DNA from: Palsa-504 sp963819785
GTDB taxonomy: Bacteria; Actinomycetota; Actinomycetes; Streptosporangiales; Streptosporangiaceae
Assembly: GCA_963819785.1 (NCBI GenBank)
Contig: CAWFXW010000002.1
Coordinates: 62,001-126,000, forward strand
Length of the DNA stretch: 64,000 nucleotides
Direction: 5' to 3'
Shown: positions 23,984 through 36,878 of the stretch, piece by piece
Layout of the letters: each line of letters begins with the position of its first letter
How positions within the stretch are numbered: the first letter of the stretch is position 1
Notes under the pieces: model-generated
The model's input: only the letters and a program-made list of their open reading frames with translations
The model's database searches: none
What the model was told of the DNA's origin: nothing
Program-made: the position numbers and the translations under genes

Positions 23984-25745
23984 TCAGGCCCGGCGGGAGC
24001 GGTTGACCGCGGACAGCACGGCGCGCATCGAGGCGCTGGCCGTGTTGGTGTCCACGCCGACGCCCCAGTAGACCTGACCGCCGATCTCACACTCCACGTA
24101 CGCCGCGGCCTGCGCGTCGGTGCCCTGGGTGAGCGCGTGCTCGGTGTAGTCGAGCACCCGCGCCTCGATGCCGATGGTGGCCAGCGCGTCGCAGAACGCG
24201 GAGATCGGGCCGTTGCCGACGCCCTCGACCTGCTGGGCCTGCCCGTCGATGGCGATCTCCGCGATGAGCGCGTGCTTGGACTCCACGACCGAGGAACTCT
24301 GGTGGTCAAGCAGCCCCAGCGGCCCTTCGGTCAGGTACTCGGCGGAGAAGATGTCCCACATCTGGGCCGCGGTCACCTCGCCGCCCTCGGCATCGGTGTG
24401 GGTCTGGATGACCCGGGAGAACTCGATCTGCATGCGGCGAGGCAGGTCCAGCCGGTGCTCGGCCTTCATCAGGTAGGCCACGCCGCCCTTGCCGGACTGC
24501 GAGTTGACCCTGATCACAGCCTCGTAGGTGCGGCCGACGTCGTGCGGGTCGATGGCCAGATACGGCACCGCCCACGGGTACTGCTCGAACGGGACGCCCG
24601 CGCTCTCGGCTTCGGCCTCGAGCGCCTCGAAGCCCTTCTTGATCGCGTCCTGGTGCGAGCCGGAGAACGCGGTGTAGACCAGGTCGCCCGCGTAGGGATG
24701 GCGCGGGTGGACCGGCAGCTGGTTGCAGTACTCCACCGTGCGACGGATCTCGTCGATGTCGGAGAAGTCGATCATCGGGTCGATGCCCATGCTGAACAGG
24801 TTCAGGCCCAGGGTGACCAGGCAGACGTTGCCGGTGCGCTCGCCGTTGCCGAACAGGCAGCCCTCGATCCGGTCGGCGCCGGCCAGCACGGCCAGTTCCG
24901 CGTCGGCGACGGCGGTGCCGCGGTCGTTGTGGGTGTGGACCGACAGGCACACGTGCTCGCGGCGGGACAGGTTACGGCTCATCCACTCGATCTGGTCGGC
25001 GTACACGTTCGGGGTGGACCGCTCGACCGTGCACGGCAGGTTGAGGATGATCTCCCGGCCCGGACCGGGCTGCCAGACGTCCATGACGCCCTCGCAGACC
25101 TCCAGCGCGAAGTCGAGCTCGGTATCCATGAAGATCTCGGGCGAGTACTCGTAGCCGAAGTCAGTGCTCTGTGCACCACCGGCCAGGTACTGCTCGGCGA
25201 ACTTCATCACGTGCCGGGTGCCCTCGACGCCGAGCGCCTTGCACTCCTCGCGGTCGACCCGGAACACGACCTTGCGGAAGATCGGCGCCGTGGCGTTGTA
25301 CAGGTGCACAGTGGCCATCCGCGCGCCGGCCAGTGACTGGACAGAACGCTCGATCAGGTCCTCACGGGCCTGGGTGAGGACCGAGATCCGGAACGTCGTC
25401 GGGAACCCGGTCGCCCTCGATCAGCTCGCGGATGAAGTCAAAGTCCGTCTGGCCCGAGGCGGGGAACCCGACCTCGATCTCCTTGTAGCCCATCCGCACC
25501 AGCAGGTCGAACATCTCGTGCTTGCGGGCGGGGCTCATCGGGTCGATCAGCGCCTGGTTGCCGTCCCGCAGGTCGGTGGACAGCCAGCGCGGGGCCCGGG
25601 TGAGGGACCTGCCCGGCCAGCGGCGATCCGGCAGGTCGACGGGCTGGAACGGGGTGTATCGCTGGCAGGGCATGCCGCTGGGCTGCTGCTGCGGGGGCGT
25701 GACGCGACAAAACGCGGAATCGGTATGCATGAGGTGATGCTCCAT
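23984..25745 (-). CDS. leuA: 2-isopropylmalate synthase, interrupted by a one-base frameshift
   Basis: The first step of leucine synthesis: acetyl-CoA plus 2-oxoisovalerate. The N-terminal part (25745 to about 25390) has the family start QQPSGMPCQRYTPF, the catalytic STDLRDGNQALIDPM and EIEVGFPASGQTDFDFIREL. The frame then breaks after VPDD. The continuation (SVLTQAREDLIERSV, ATVHLYNATAP) lies in another frame, and the rest is intact to a regulatory C-terminus ending VNRSRRA. One extra base near 25388-25397 explains the break. All other motifs are preserved, so a sequencing error or a very recent mutation is likely. The start at 25745 is tentative. Confidence 0.85.
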
Positions 25746-26093
25746 AGTCGCCGAGATCGGGCCTGAACTGTGTTGGCCTGGACAGTGTTGGCCTGGACAG
25801 TGGCCAGCGCACGCGCCAATATCCCGCGGCGAGGGAGCCGGCCTATCGGCCCCCGCCGCGGCCGCTAAGCAGGAGCAGCTCGCGAGGCATCCCGATCACC
25901 CTACCAGCTGACCGGCACCGGGGTCTGGCGCGGGGTCACGGCGAGCCAAAGGGCGCGGCGCCGACTGGACTGACGAGCGAGGGACGAGCGAGGAGGGAAG
26001 GAGGCGCGTCAAGAGCGTCCGAAGGCGAGCAGGGACAACAGAGCGGCGAAATAATCAGTGGCGATGGGGCGGCCAGCCAGGTTTGCTGTGAGG
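25746..26093. other. Gene-free stretch between leuA and the GNAT gene
   Basis: This divergent intergenic stretch must hold both promoters. A perfect 15-bp tandem duplication, TGTTGGCCTGGACAG at 25771-25785 and 25786-25800, lies 26 bases upstream of the leuA start. A short upstream frame on the minus strand runs through it, but it has no leucine-codon run, so a leucine attenuator is not supported. Confidence 0.45.
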
Positions 26094-27158
26094 ATGCGCA
26101 TTACGCAAGTCGACCTGGCGGACACGGACACGATCCGCGCCTGTTTCGAGATGTACCTGACCGCCCAGCGGGTGGACGAACCCGACGGGCCGTTCTTCAC
26201 CGAGCGGCCGTTCCACGGCTGGCTGACCGTCGGCTGGGGTGGCGATCCCCGGGAGCTCTGGGCAGCCCAGGACCGGGACGGCACGGTCGCCGGCTGGTAC
26301 CGCCTGGAGCTGCCCAACCTGGAGAACCTCGACCAGGCTTACCTGCTGGTCGTGGTCCACCCGGCGCGGCGGCGGCGCGGACTCGGCCGCGCTTTGCTGA
26401 AGCACGCGGCGGATCGGGCGGCGGCCAACGGGCGTACCGTGCTGCACGGCCAGACGCGCGCAGGCAGCGACGGCGAGCCGTTCGCGGGCGCGGTGGGAGC
26501 GGAGCGCGGGCTGGTGGACGTGCAACGCGTGATGGACGTGCGCGCGATGGGAGACGACCAGCTGGCCCGGCTGCGGGTGACGGCCGAGGAGAAGGCCGCG
26601 GGTTACTCGCTGGTGTCCTGGACTGGCCCGGTACCCGAGGATTTCCTCGATCAGGCCGCGGCGCTGTTCGCCTCACTCAACGACGCCCCGCACGACCCGG
26701 ATGACATGCCCGCGGCCTGGGACGCGCAGCGGGTCCGCGAGCGGGTCAACGACCTGCGCCCCTACTACGAGATGCGGGTATACGCCGTGGCCGCGGTGAG
26801 CGCGAACGGGGAGCCGGCCGCGATTACCGAGGTCGCGGTGGATCCCGCCGATCCGGGCTGGGGACATCAGATGCTGACCGGGGTGGTCAGTGCGCATCGC
26901 GGGCACCGGCTCGGCCTGCTGGTGAAGATCGCAATGCTGGAATGGCTGCGAGCCGCCGAGCCGGCCGTGGAACGCATCCAGACCTGGAACGCGGAATCCA
27001 ACCAGTACATGATCGCGGTCAACGAGACGCTCGGTTACACCATTCTGGGTCAGCCTGGCCACTCGTGGAAGCTGGACGTGGCGGCCGTGCTGGCCGAGCA
27101 GGGGCTGGCCGAGCAGGGGCTGGCCGAGCAGGAGCTGGCCGTTCAGAGTCAGTCGTAG
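26094..27158 (+). CDS. Tandem GNAT acetyltransferase
   Basis: About 354 residues with two GNAT folds, each of about 150 residues. The first holds the acetyl-CoA loop HPARRRRGLGRALLKHA. The second holds a diverged loop SAHRGHRLGLLVKIAMLEWL and the typical NAESNQYMIAVNETLGY close. Double-GNAT proteins of this kind occur widely in actinobacteria, some near antibiotic or mycothiol genes; the substrate is unknown. The start MRITQVDLADT is chosen by family resemblance; in-frame starts at 26058 and 26064 are possible. The C-terminus carries three LAEQG units from a 15-bp tandem repeat at 27090-27134. It overlaps the convergent era gene by 10 nt. Confidence 0.82.
   Translation: MRITQVDLADTDTIRACFEMYLTAQRVDEPDGPFFTERPFHGWLTVGWGGDPRELWAAQDRDGTVAGWYRLELPNLENLDQAYLLVVVHPARRRRGLGRALLKHAADRAAANGRTVLHGQTRAGSDGEPFAGAVGAERGLVDVQRVMDVRAMGDDQLARLRVTAEEKAAGYSLVSWTGPVPEDFLDQAAALFASLNDAPHDPDDMPAAWDAQRVRERVNDLRPYYEMRVYAVAAVSANGEPAAITEVAVDPADPGWGHQMLTGVVSAHRGHRLGLLVKIAMLEWLRAAEPAVERIQTWNAESNQYMIAVNETLGYTILGQPGHSWKLDVAAVLAEQGLAEQGLAEQELAVQSQS
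27090..27134. repeat. 15-bp tandem repeat at the end of the GNAT gene
   Basis: CTGGCCGAGCAGGGG occurs at 27090, 27105 and, with one change, 27120. It adds an LAEQG tail and stays in frame. Confidence 0.75.
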
Positions 27159-28051
27159 AAGCCCAGGCGGCGCAGCTGCTTGGGGTTGCGCTGCCAGTCC
27201 TTGGCGATCTTGACGTGCAGGTCGAGGTAGACCCTGGTGCCCAGCAGGGCCTCGATCTGCCGGCGGGCGCGGCTGCCGACGTCCTTCAGCCGCGCTCCCC
27301 CGGTGCCGATGACGATGGCCTTCTGGCTCGGCCGCTCCACGTACAGCTCGGCGTACACGTCGGTCAGGTCGTCCCGGCCGGGGTGCGGGCCCATCTCCTC
27401 GACCACGACCGCGATCGAGTGCGGCAGCTCGTCCCGGACACCCTCCAGGGCCGCCTCCCTGATCAGCTCGGCGACCATGATCTGTTCCGGCTCGTCGGTC
27501 AGCTCGCCGTCCGGGTACAGCGGCGGGCTTTCCGGCAGGTGGCCGACGAGCACGTCGGCCAGCACGTCGAGCTGGAAGCCGGTGACGGCCGAGACCGGGA
27601 CCACGTCCGCCCAGTCACCGAGTTCGGTCACCGCCACCAGCTGTTCGGCGACCCGCTCCGGCGGTACCTGGTCGACCTTGGTCACCACCACCACGACCGG
27701 GGTCTTGCGGACGTTCTCCAGCTCACGAGCGAAGAACCGGTCACCCGGGCCGACCGGGTCACCGGCCGGGATGCAGAAGCCGATCACGTCGACCTCGGCC
27801 AGGGTCGAGCGGACCAGGCTGTCCAGCCGCTCGCCGAGCAGGGTCCGCGGCTTGTGCAGGCCCGGGGTGTCGACCAGGACCAGCTGCGCGTCCGGACGGT
27901 GCACGATGCCCCGGATCACCCGCCTGGTGGTCTGCGGCCGGTCGCTGGTGATCGCGACCTTCGCCCCGACCAGCGCGTTGGTGAGCGTCGACTTGCCGAC
28001 GTTGGGGCGGCCGGCCAGGCAGGCGAAACCCGCGCGGAAGTCGTTCACCAC
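27149..28051 (-). CDS. era: GTPase Era
   Basis: 300 residues. Era binds the 3' end of 16S rRNA and is needed for 30S maturation. The G1 loop is GRPNVGKSTLTNAL (residues 14-27), G3 is DTPGLHKP, G4 is VTKVDQVP and G5 is VSAVTG. The C-terminal KH domain ends with VYLDLHVKIAKDWQRN. It is last in the phoH-ybeY-corC-cdd-era cluster but separated from the cdd-like gene by about 100 bp, so it may have its own promoter. Confidence 0.96.
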   Translation of the reverse strand: MVNDFRAGFACLAGRPNVGKSTLTNALVGAKVAITSDRPQTTRRVIRGIVHRPDAQLVLVDTPGLHKPRTLLGERLDSLVRSTLAEVDVIGFCIPAGDPVGPGDRFFARELENVRKTPVVVVVTKVDQVPPERVAEQLVAVTELGDWADVVPVSAVTGFQLDVLADVLVGHLPESPPLYPDGELTDEPEQIMVAELIREAALEGVRDELPHSIAVVVEEMGPHPGRDDLTDVYAELYVERPSQKAIVIGTGGARLKDVGSRARRQIEALLGTRVYLDLHVKIAKDWQRNPKQLRRLGFYD

Positions 28052-28081
28052 TTAATTGTGGGGCATGTTCTGGCCGGTGAA

Positions 28082-28098
28082 ACCATGGCCCGTTCGGC
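28082..28098 (+). repeat. Dispersed 17-bp element, copy 3 (intergenic)
   Basis: ACCATGGCCCGTTCGGC followed by ATAACTAAAAG. It has one mismatch from the consensus. It lies between era and the cytidine-deaminase-like gene. Confidence 0.8.
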
Positions 28099-28155
28099 AT
28101 AACTAAAAGACAGCGACGGGGCGGGGCCTGGACGGTCCGTGCGGGTTCTCGGGGT

Positions 28156-28488
28156 TCAGGCCCGCAGGACGGCGCGGATGGTGCCGTCCGGCGCGGCGTG
28201 GAAGACGGTGGCGTCCGGGCCGAGGTCACGCACCACGGCCAGGTCGCCCGGGTCCAGGTCGGCGTCGCTGACCAGGGCGGCGGCCTCCAGCTTCTGCGCG
28301 CCGCTGGAGACGGCCATGGCCACGGCCAGGCGCAGGGCGGACAGGCGCAGCGACGGCAGGGCCACGGCGGCGGCGGTGTAGGTGCGGCCGGTCTCGTCGC
28401 GGACGGCCGCGCCCTCGGACGCCGCTACCCGCGCCCGCGAGGACCGCGCCAGGGTGATGATCTTGAGGTCTTCGGGGTCAACGCTCAC
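28156..28488 (-). CDS. Cytidine-deaminase-like protein without zinc ligands
   Basis: 110 residues. It resembles the short cytidine-deaminase-annotated proteins found next to corC and era in actinobacteria (LKIITLARSSRARVAASEGAAVRDETGRT is the fold's first strand-helix unit). It lacks the His/Cys-Ala-Glu and PCxxC motifs that bind zinc and protonate the substrate, so deaminase activity is unlikely. The GTG start overlaps the corC stop by 4 nt (GTGA), implying coupling. The role is unknown, possibly structural or regulatory. Confidence 0.75.
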   Translation of the reverse strand: MSVDPEDLKIITLARSSRARVAASEGAAVRDETGRTYTAAAVALPSLRLSALRLAVAMAVSSGAQKLEAAALVSDADLDPGDLAVVRDLGPDATVFHAAPDGTIRAVLRA

Positions 28489-29803
28489 CTGTCAGAGTTT
28501 AAGGGCTGCTCGCCGTTCTCCCGCTGGACCAGCACCGTGCCGATCTTGTTGCGGCGCCCGGAGCCGGGCTCGGCGGTCAGCCGCAGACCGTTGACCACGG
28601 CGGTGGAGCCCGCGATGGGCACCCGGCCGAGCGCGTGGGCCAGCAGCCCGGCCACCGTCTCCACGTCCTCGACCGCGTCGATGTGAACGTCGAACAGTTC
28701 CTCGAGCTCGGTCACCGTGAACCGGGCGGTCACCCGGGCCGAATCGGTCGATAGCCAGGTGACCGGCGGTTGCTCGTTGTCGTACTCGTCGGTGATCTCG
28801 CCGACGATCTCCTCCAGGAGGTCCTCGATGGTGACCAGCCCGGCGGTGCCGCCGTACTCGTCGATCACGATCACCATGTGATTGCGCTGGGCCTGCATCT
28901 GGCGCAGCAGCTCGTCGACCGGCTTGCTGTCGGGCACGTAGCTGGCCGGGCGCATGACGGTGGCGACCTTCTCGGTGGCCCCGTTGTTGTCCGATAGGGC
29001 CGCTGGGTGCTCGTGACTCCAGGCCGCGATGTCCTTGAGGTAGGCGATGCCGACCACGTCGTCCTCGTTCTCGCCGACCACGGGGATGCGCGAGAAGCCG
29101 CTGCGCAGGGCCAGGGAGAGGGCCTGCTCGACGGTCTTGTCGCTCTCGATGAACACCATGTCGGTGCGCGGCACCATGACCTCGCGGGCGATCGTGTCGC
29201 CGAGCTCGAAGACCGAGCGGACCATCTCACGCTCGCCCGGCTCGATGTCGGGCCGGCGCTCGAGGTAGTCGACCAGACCGCGCAGCTCGGACCGGGCCGC
29301 CGGGCCGTCGTTGTCCTGCTCGTCCTCGGCGGCCCGGGCGCGGCGGCGAGGCGGCATGATGTTGCCCACGGCGACCAGCAGCCGGGGCAGCGGGCCCAGG
29401 GCCTTGGTCAGCGGGTACAAGGTCTTGGCCGCGCGCTCGGCCGTCCGTTCGGTGCGGGGCCGGCGCGGCCGAGCTGAGGGCGCACGCCGGTCAGCGCGTA
29501 GTGCATGATGATCACCACGCCGGCCGCGGCCAGCACCGCGCGCCAGTCGTCGGTGAGCCAGTGCACGAACGCGGCCGCGACCAGGACCGCGGCTAGGCAC
29601 TCGCCGATCGCGCGCAGCAGCAGCAGGACGCTCATGTAACGGGGCAGGTCCTGCGCTACCGCGTGCAGGGGGCCCTTGTGCTCGGGACGTTCGGCCACTC
29701 CGGTGGCGGTGACCAAGGTGAGGGCGGCCTCGGCGTTGGCGCACCAGCCCGCCGCGAGGGCCAGCACGGCCGCCGCGACCAGCAGCCACCCCGCCGGTGA
29801 CAT
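28485..29803 (-). CDS. CorC/HlyC-type CNNM and CBS-domain membrane protein, with a frameshift
   Basis: A magnesium/cobalt efflux-type protein. The N-terminal part from the ATG at 29803 (MSPAGWLLVAAAVLALAAGW) has three hydrophobic helices (CNNM domain), ending HYALTGVRPQLGRA near 29470. The remainder (TERTAERAAKTLYPLTKALG) lies in another frame. It holds two CBS domains (EVMVPRTDMVFI, VMRPASYVPDSK, VIVIDEYGGTAGLVTIEDLL) and a C-terminal transporter-associated domain. One missing base in a C-run near 29455-29465 would restore the frame, so a sequencing error is likely. The ATG overlaps the ybeY stop by 1 nt. Confidence 0.85.
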
Positions 29804-30300
29804 CACGCGGTCCCTTCTCGCTCCTTCCTGGCCTCTCGCCAGGCACTGAGCAGCTGGTCCTGGGTGCCGAACATGACGGCGTGCTCGTCGGGCTCGGCGT
29901 GGTCGTAGCCGAGCAGGTGCAAGATCCCGTGCACGGTGAGCAGCTCGAGCTCGTCCTGGGTAGAGTGACCAGCCTTCTCGGCTTGCTCCGCGGCGACCTG
30001 CGGGCACAGCACCACGTCCCCGAGCAGACCCGGATCATCGCCGGGCTCGGGGTCGCCCGCGCGATTGCCGCCCAGGTGAGGCGGGCGGAGTTCGTCCATC
30101 GGGAAGGCGAGGACGTCGGTCGGGCCCGGCTCCCCCATCCAGCGCTCGTGCAGCTCGGTCATGGTGCGCTCGTCCACGAGCAGGACCGACAGCTCGGCCA
30201 GCGGGTGGATCCGCATCTGGTCCAGCGCGAACCTGGCTACGGCCGCCAGCCCGGCCTCGTCCACCTCGACGCCCGACTCGTTGGCGATGTCGATGCTCAT
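29803..30300 (-). CDS. ybeY: Endoribonuclease YbeY
   Basis: 165 residues from the ATG at 30300. This single-strand-specific zinc RNase acts in 16S rRNA 3' maturation and ribosome quality control. The metal motif is HGILHLLGYDH with His124, His128 and His134. The conserved GPTDVLAFPMDE region is present. It is 17 bp downstream of phoH and coupled to corC by a TGATG overlap. The frame stays open upstream only as a shadow of phoH. Confidence 0.95.
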   Translation of the reverse strand: MSIDIANESGVEVDEAGLAAVARFALDQMRIHPLAELSVLLVDERTMTELHERWMGEPGPTDVLAFPMDELRPPHLGGNRAGDPEPGDDPGLLGDVVLCPQVAAEQAEKAGHSTQDELELLTVHGILHLLGYDHAEPDEHAVMFGTQDQLLSAWREARKEREGTA

Positions 30301-30317
30301 CTGCTCTTGCCCCTGTG

Positions 30318-32468
<2,151 letters not shown>

Positions 32469-32546
32469 TTCGTCGTCAATTCGACGCTCTCCAAGGCTTG
32501 GGGGACCGCCCCCCGGGGATCATGCACTCCATGGTATCCGGCCCGG

Positions 32547-32891
32547 CTATCCGGGGGGCCAAGTAAGGGAACGGCCGCCGAGCACGTGGGCGTGGACGTG
32601 CGGCACGGTCTGGCCCGCCCGCGGGCCGGTGTTGAACACCACCCGGTAGCCCTCGTCGCTGACGCCCTCGGCCACCGCGACATGGTGAGCTTGGGTAATG
32701 ACCTCGTGCAGCAGCCCGGCGTCGGCGGCCGCGAGCGCCGCCACGTCCGGGTGGTGCTCCTTCGGGATGACGAGCACGTGCGTCGGCGCCTGCGGGTCGA
32801 TATCGCGGAACGCCAGCACCCGGTCGGTGTCCAGGACGCGGGTGGCCGGCACCGTCTCGGCGGCGATAGCGCAGAACAAGCATTCAGTCAC
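32547..32891 (-). CDS. HIT-family nucleotide-binding protein
   Basis: 114 residues with the histidine triad HVHAHVL (His98, His100, His102). The zinc-type start CLFCAIA and the phosphate loop VVFNTGPRAGQ are present, so it belongs to the HinT/PKCI branch of purine nucleoside phosphoramidases or hydrolases. The GTG start at 32891 is preceded 6 nt upstream by TAGGAT and has no Shine-Dalgarno, so a leaderless message is likely. It is upstream of phoH in the same orientation with a 78-nt gap. Confidence 0.93.
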   Translation of the reverse strand: MTECLFCAIAAETVPATRVLDTDRVLAFRDIDPQAPTHVLVIPKEHHPDVAALAAADAGLLHEVITQAHHVAVAEGVSDEGYRVVFNTGPRAGQTVPHVHAHVLGGRSLTWPPG

Positions 32892-33275
32892 ACCAAGATC
32901 CTAGAGCCCCTTGGATACGCGCCGCCTATTGGCGCCGGTGTCGTCAATACGATTATCGCCGCTGATACTCGTGAGTAACCAAGTGGGCTTCCGTTGTTAT
33001 CGTGCCGATCCCCGCAAGTGCTTTCGTTGGTGGCGCACTATGGATATTCTTATTTTCCCGCAATCCTCCGGCGACCACCGGCGGCGTGTCCCGAAAGCCA
33101 GCGTGGCGCGGCCCGTTCGCTACTTGGCGCGTGTTTTCCCAGGTAGATGCTTTCCGGCTCCGGATGGCGACCGGGAAGGCAAGGCAGCGGATGGGTTAGA
33201 TGGGTGGGATTAGCGCCATGGGCGACCGGCGATCAGGTCCGGTGGGCTCCCAGCGCGCCACGGAGGCGTCGGCTG
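32892..33275. other. Divergent intergenic stretch between HIT and the ECF sigma gene
   Basis: It contains TAGGAT (32898-32903, minus strand), a candidate -10 box for the HIT gene, and less GC-rich sequence around 32930-33070. A small open frame here is not supported by codon use or a ribosome binding site. No riboswitch or RNA gene was recognised. Confidence 0.4.
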
Positions 33276-33877
33276 GTGAGTGAACCTGAGGACGGGGACG
33301 CGCGTCCAACCAATGTGACCGAAACCTTGATGGCCGCGGGTGCCATCATGCCTGGCGCCCTGGTGACGCCGGCCGCGACGCGCATGGGCTGGAGCGCGGA
33401 CCGCGCGGTCACCGAGCTGTACTCGCTGCACTACCGGGCGCTCGTGCGGCTCGCCGCCCTGCTGGTGCGGGATGTGCCCACCGCCGAGGAAGTGGTGCAG
33501 GACTCGTTTATGGCCATGCACGGCGGCTGGCAGCGGCTGCGGGACGCGGAGAACGCGCTGGCCTATCTGCGGCAGGCGGTGGTGAACCGGTCCCGGTCGG
33601 TGCTGCGGCACCGGACCGTGGTGGACAAGAACGTGCAGAAGGCGCAGCCCGACATGCCGAGCGCCGAGCACGGCGCGCTGGCCCAGCTCGAACGGTCCGC
33701 CGTGGTAGAAGCGCTGCGCAAGCTACCGGAGCGGCAACGCGAGGCGATCGTGCTGAGGTACTACGCTGACTTTTCTGAGGCCGAGATCGCGGCCGCGATG
33801 AAGATCAGCCGCGGCGCGGTCAAGAGTCATACCGCACGTGGCATGGCCGCGCTGCGCGCGGAGCTGGAGCGGGAGTC

Positions 33878-33884
<7 letters not shown>
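33276..33884 (+). CDS. ECF sigma factor, SigE family
   Basis: 202 residues from a GTG with GGAGG 9 nt upstream. Region 2 is VTELYSLHYRALVRLAALL and AEEVVQDSFMAMHGGW; region 4 is LRKLPERQREAIVLRYYADF and the HTH AAAMKISRGAVKSHTARGMA. The short 43-residue extension before region 2 is variable. It should direct RNA polymerase to a stress or surface regulon. The downstream gene overlaps it by 7 nt and encodes a single-pass membrane protein, the usual place for its anti-sigma factor. Confidence 0.92.
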
Positions 33885-34969
<1,085 letters not shown>

Positions 34970-34984
34970 GCGCCTTGCCAGGCT

Positions 34985-35719
34985 TTACCAACGGCCTGAG
35001 CGGCTGAGCAGGACGGCGGCGGCCACCGTGCCGGCCGTGGAGGTCCGCAGGACCGTGGGCCCCAGGCTGCAGGGTGTCGCGCCTGCCGCGCGGAAGGCCG
35101 CGCTCTCCTCCTCGGTAATCCCGCCCTCGGGCCCGACGATCACCACCACGTCACCGGACTCCGGCGGCCGCAGCTGGCCAAGGCTCTGGGCGGCGCCCGG
35201 CTCGAGCACGATCGCGCACGCCGCCTTGGTGATCGCCTGAGCTACGTCCGCGACCGACGCGGGCTCGGTCACCTCGGGTAGCCACGCGCGACGGGACTGC
35301 TTGGCCGCCTCCCGGGCGGTCGCTCGCCACCGAGCCAGCGAGCGGGCGCCGCGCTCGGCCCGCCAGACCGGCACGCAGCGGGCCGCGGCCCAGGGCATGA
35401 TGCGGTCGACGCCGACCTCGGTCATCTCCTCCACGGCCAGTTCCCCGCGGTCGCCCTTGGGGATGGCCTGGACGACGGTGATCAGCGGGTCCGGACGGGG
35501 CACCTGCCGCCGGGCCTGGACTTCCAGTTCCAGCCCGCGGCCGGACTGTCCGGTGACCACGCACTCGGCGACCAGGCCTGAGCCGTCGGCGACGTCGGCC
35601 CGCTCACCGGGCTGCAGCCGGCGGACGGCTGCCGCGTGCCGGCCCTCGGCACCGGTCAGGAGGATGACGTCACGCTGGAGTTCGGCGTGGTCAGCAAGGA
35701 AGACGGGCGGCTGCGGCAC
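34985..35719 (-). CDS. rsmE: 16S rRNA (uracil-1498-N3) methyltransferase RsmE
   Basis: 244 residues. A SPOUT methyltransferase modifying U1498 of 16S rRNA with SAM. The N-terminal PUA-like part contains HAAAVRRLQPGER. The knot region has VVIVGPEGGITEEE and SLGPTVLRTSTA with the bound-SAM loops; EMTEVGVDRIMPW is also characteristic. It follows dnaJ after 16 bp, giving an hrcA-dnaJ-rsmE operon as in many Gram-positive genomes. Confidence 0.94.
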   Translation of the reverse strand: MPQPPVFLADHAELQRDVILLTGAEGRHAAAVRRLQPGERADVADGSGLVAECVVTGQSGRGLELEVQARRQVPRPDPLITVVQAIPKGDRGELAVEEMTEVGVDRIMPWAAARCVPVWRAERGARSLARWRATAREAAKQSRRAWLPEVTEPASVADVAQAITKAACAIVLEPGAAQSLGQLRPPESGDVVVIVGPEGGITEEESAAFRAAGATPCSLGPTVLRTSTAGTVAAAVLLSRSGRW

Positions 35720-35735
35720 CTGCGGACCTCGCGGG

Positions 35736-36878
35736 TTAGCGGCCGTTGAACGCGTCGCGCAGCCTCGAGAAGAACCCTTGCTGACCTGGCTGGAACCGGC
35801 CGGGCGGCGACTCCTCGCCGCGGAGCTTGGCCAGGTCGCGCAGCAGCTTTTCCTGCTCGGGGTCGAGCTTGGTCGGCGTCTCGACCGTCACGTGGATGAC
35901 CAGGTCGCCGCGGCCGTTGCCGTTCAGGTGCTTGACCCCCTGGCCGTAGAGCGGGATCACCTGCCCGGACTGGGTGCCGGGGCGGATATCGATGTCGGCG
36001 GGCCCGTCCAGGCTCTCGACCGAGAGCGTGGCGCCCAGGGCCGCGGCCGCCATCGGGATTGTCACCGTGCAGTGCAGGTCGTCGCCCTGCCGCTCGAAGA
36101 TCGCGTGCGGACGCTGCACGATCTCCAGGAACAGGTCGCCGGGCGGCCCGCCGCCCGGGCCGACCTCGCCCTCGCCGGCCAGCTGGATGTGCGTGCCGTC
36201 CTCGACGCCAGCCGGGATGCGCACCTTGATCGTGCGCCGGGTCCGGACCCGGCCGTCGCCGTCGCATTCTGGGCAGGGCCGGACCAGCACGGTCCCGTAG
36301 CCCCCGCAGCCCGGGCATACCCGGGCCATCATCACCTGGCCGATAAAGGAGCGGGTCACCTGGCTGACCTCGCCGCGCCCGCCGCAGATGTCACAGGTCT
36401 GCGGGTGGGTGCCCGGCGCGGTACCCTCGCCCGAGCAGGTCGGGCAGACCACGGCCGTGTCCACGGTGAGCTCGCGGGTCGCGCCGAACGAGCATTCGGC
36501 CAGGTCGAGCTCGATCCTGATCGTGGCGTTGCGGCCGCGCTGCGCGCGGCTGCGCGGCCCGCGGGTGGCCTGCGCGCCCGCCCCGCCGAAGAACTGGTCG
36601 AGCAGGTCGCTCAGCGGCGAGAACCCGGGCCCGAACGGGCCCGCCCCGGCCCCGGTGCCCGGGCTGGCGAACGGGTCGACACCCATGTCGTACATCCGGC
36701 GCTTCTCGGTGTCCGACAGCACCTCGTAGGCCTGGGTGATCTCCTTGAACCGTTCCTGAGTCTCAGGGTCGGGGTTCACGTCCGGGTGAAGCTCGCGCGC
36801 AAGCCGCCGGTACGCTCGCTTGACCTCGTCCTGCGTCGCGTCCCGGCGGATCTTGAGCAGGGAATAATAGTCCGCCAC
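35736..36878 (-). CDS. dnaJ: Chaperone protein DnaJ
   Basis: 380 residues. The J domain has HPD at 31-33 (RRLARELHPDVN). A Gly/Phe-rich linker (71-100) follows. The zinc domain has four repeats: CPTCSGEG, CDICGGRG, CPGCGGYG and CPECDGDG. The C-terminal substrate-binding domains complete it. It stimulates DnaK ATPase. The gene starts with GTG overlapping the hrcA TAG stop by 1 nt, so it is under HrcA/CIRCE control as the second dnaJ of actinobacteria usually is. Confidence 0.96.
   Translation of the reverse strand: MADYYSLLKIRRDATQDEVKRAYRRLARELHPDVNPDPETQERFKEITQAYEVLSDTEKRRMYDMGVDPFASPGTGAGAGPFGPGFSPLSDLLDQFFGGAGAQATRGPRSRAQRGRNATIRIELDLAECSFGATRELTVDTAVVCPTCSGEGTAPGTHPQTCDICGGRGEVSQVTRSFIGQVMMARVCPGCGGYGTVLVRPCPECDGDGRVRTRRTIKVRIPAGVEDGTHIQLAGEGEVGPGGGPPGDLFLEIVQRPHAIFERQGDDLHCTVTIPMAAAALGATLSVESLDGPADIDIRPGTQSGQVIPLYGQGVKHLNGNGRGDLVIHVTVETPTKLDPEQEKLLRDLAKLRGEESPPGRFQPGQQGFFSRLRDAFNGR

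Noticed and set aside
25746..25819. Leucine attenuator leader upstream of leuA
   Set aside because: The upstream frame lacks a run of leucine codons and no terminator/antiterminator pair is visible.
32911..33213. Small open frame in the HIT-sigma gap
   Set aside because: Poor codon bias, no ribosome binding site and no family likeness; the region fits a promoter gap better.
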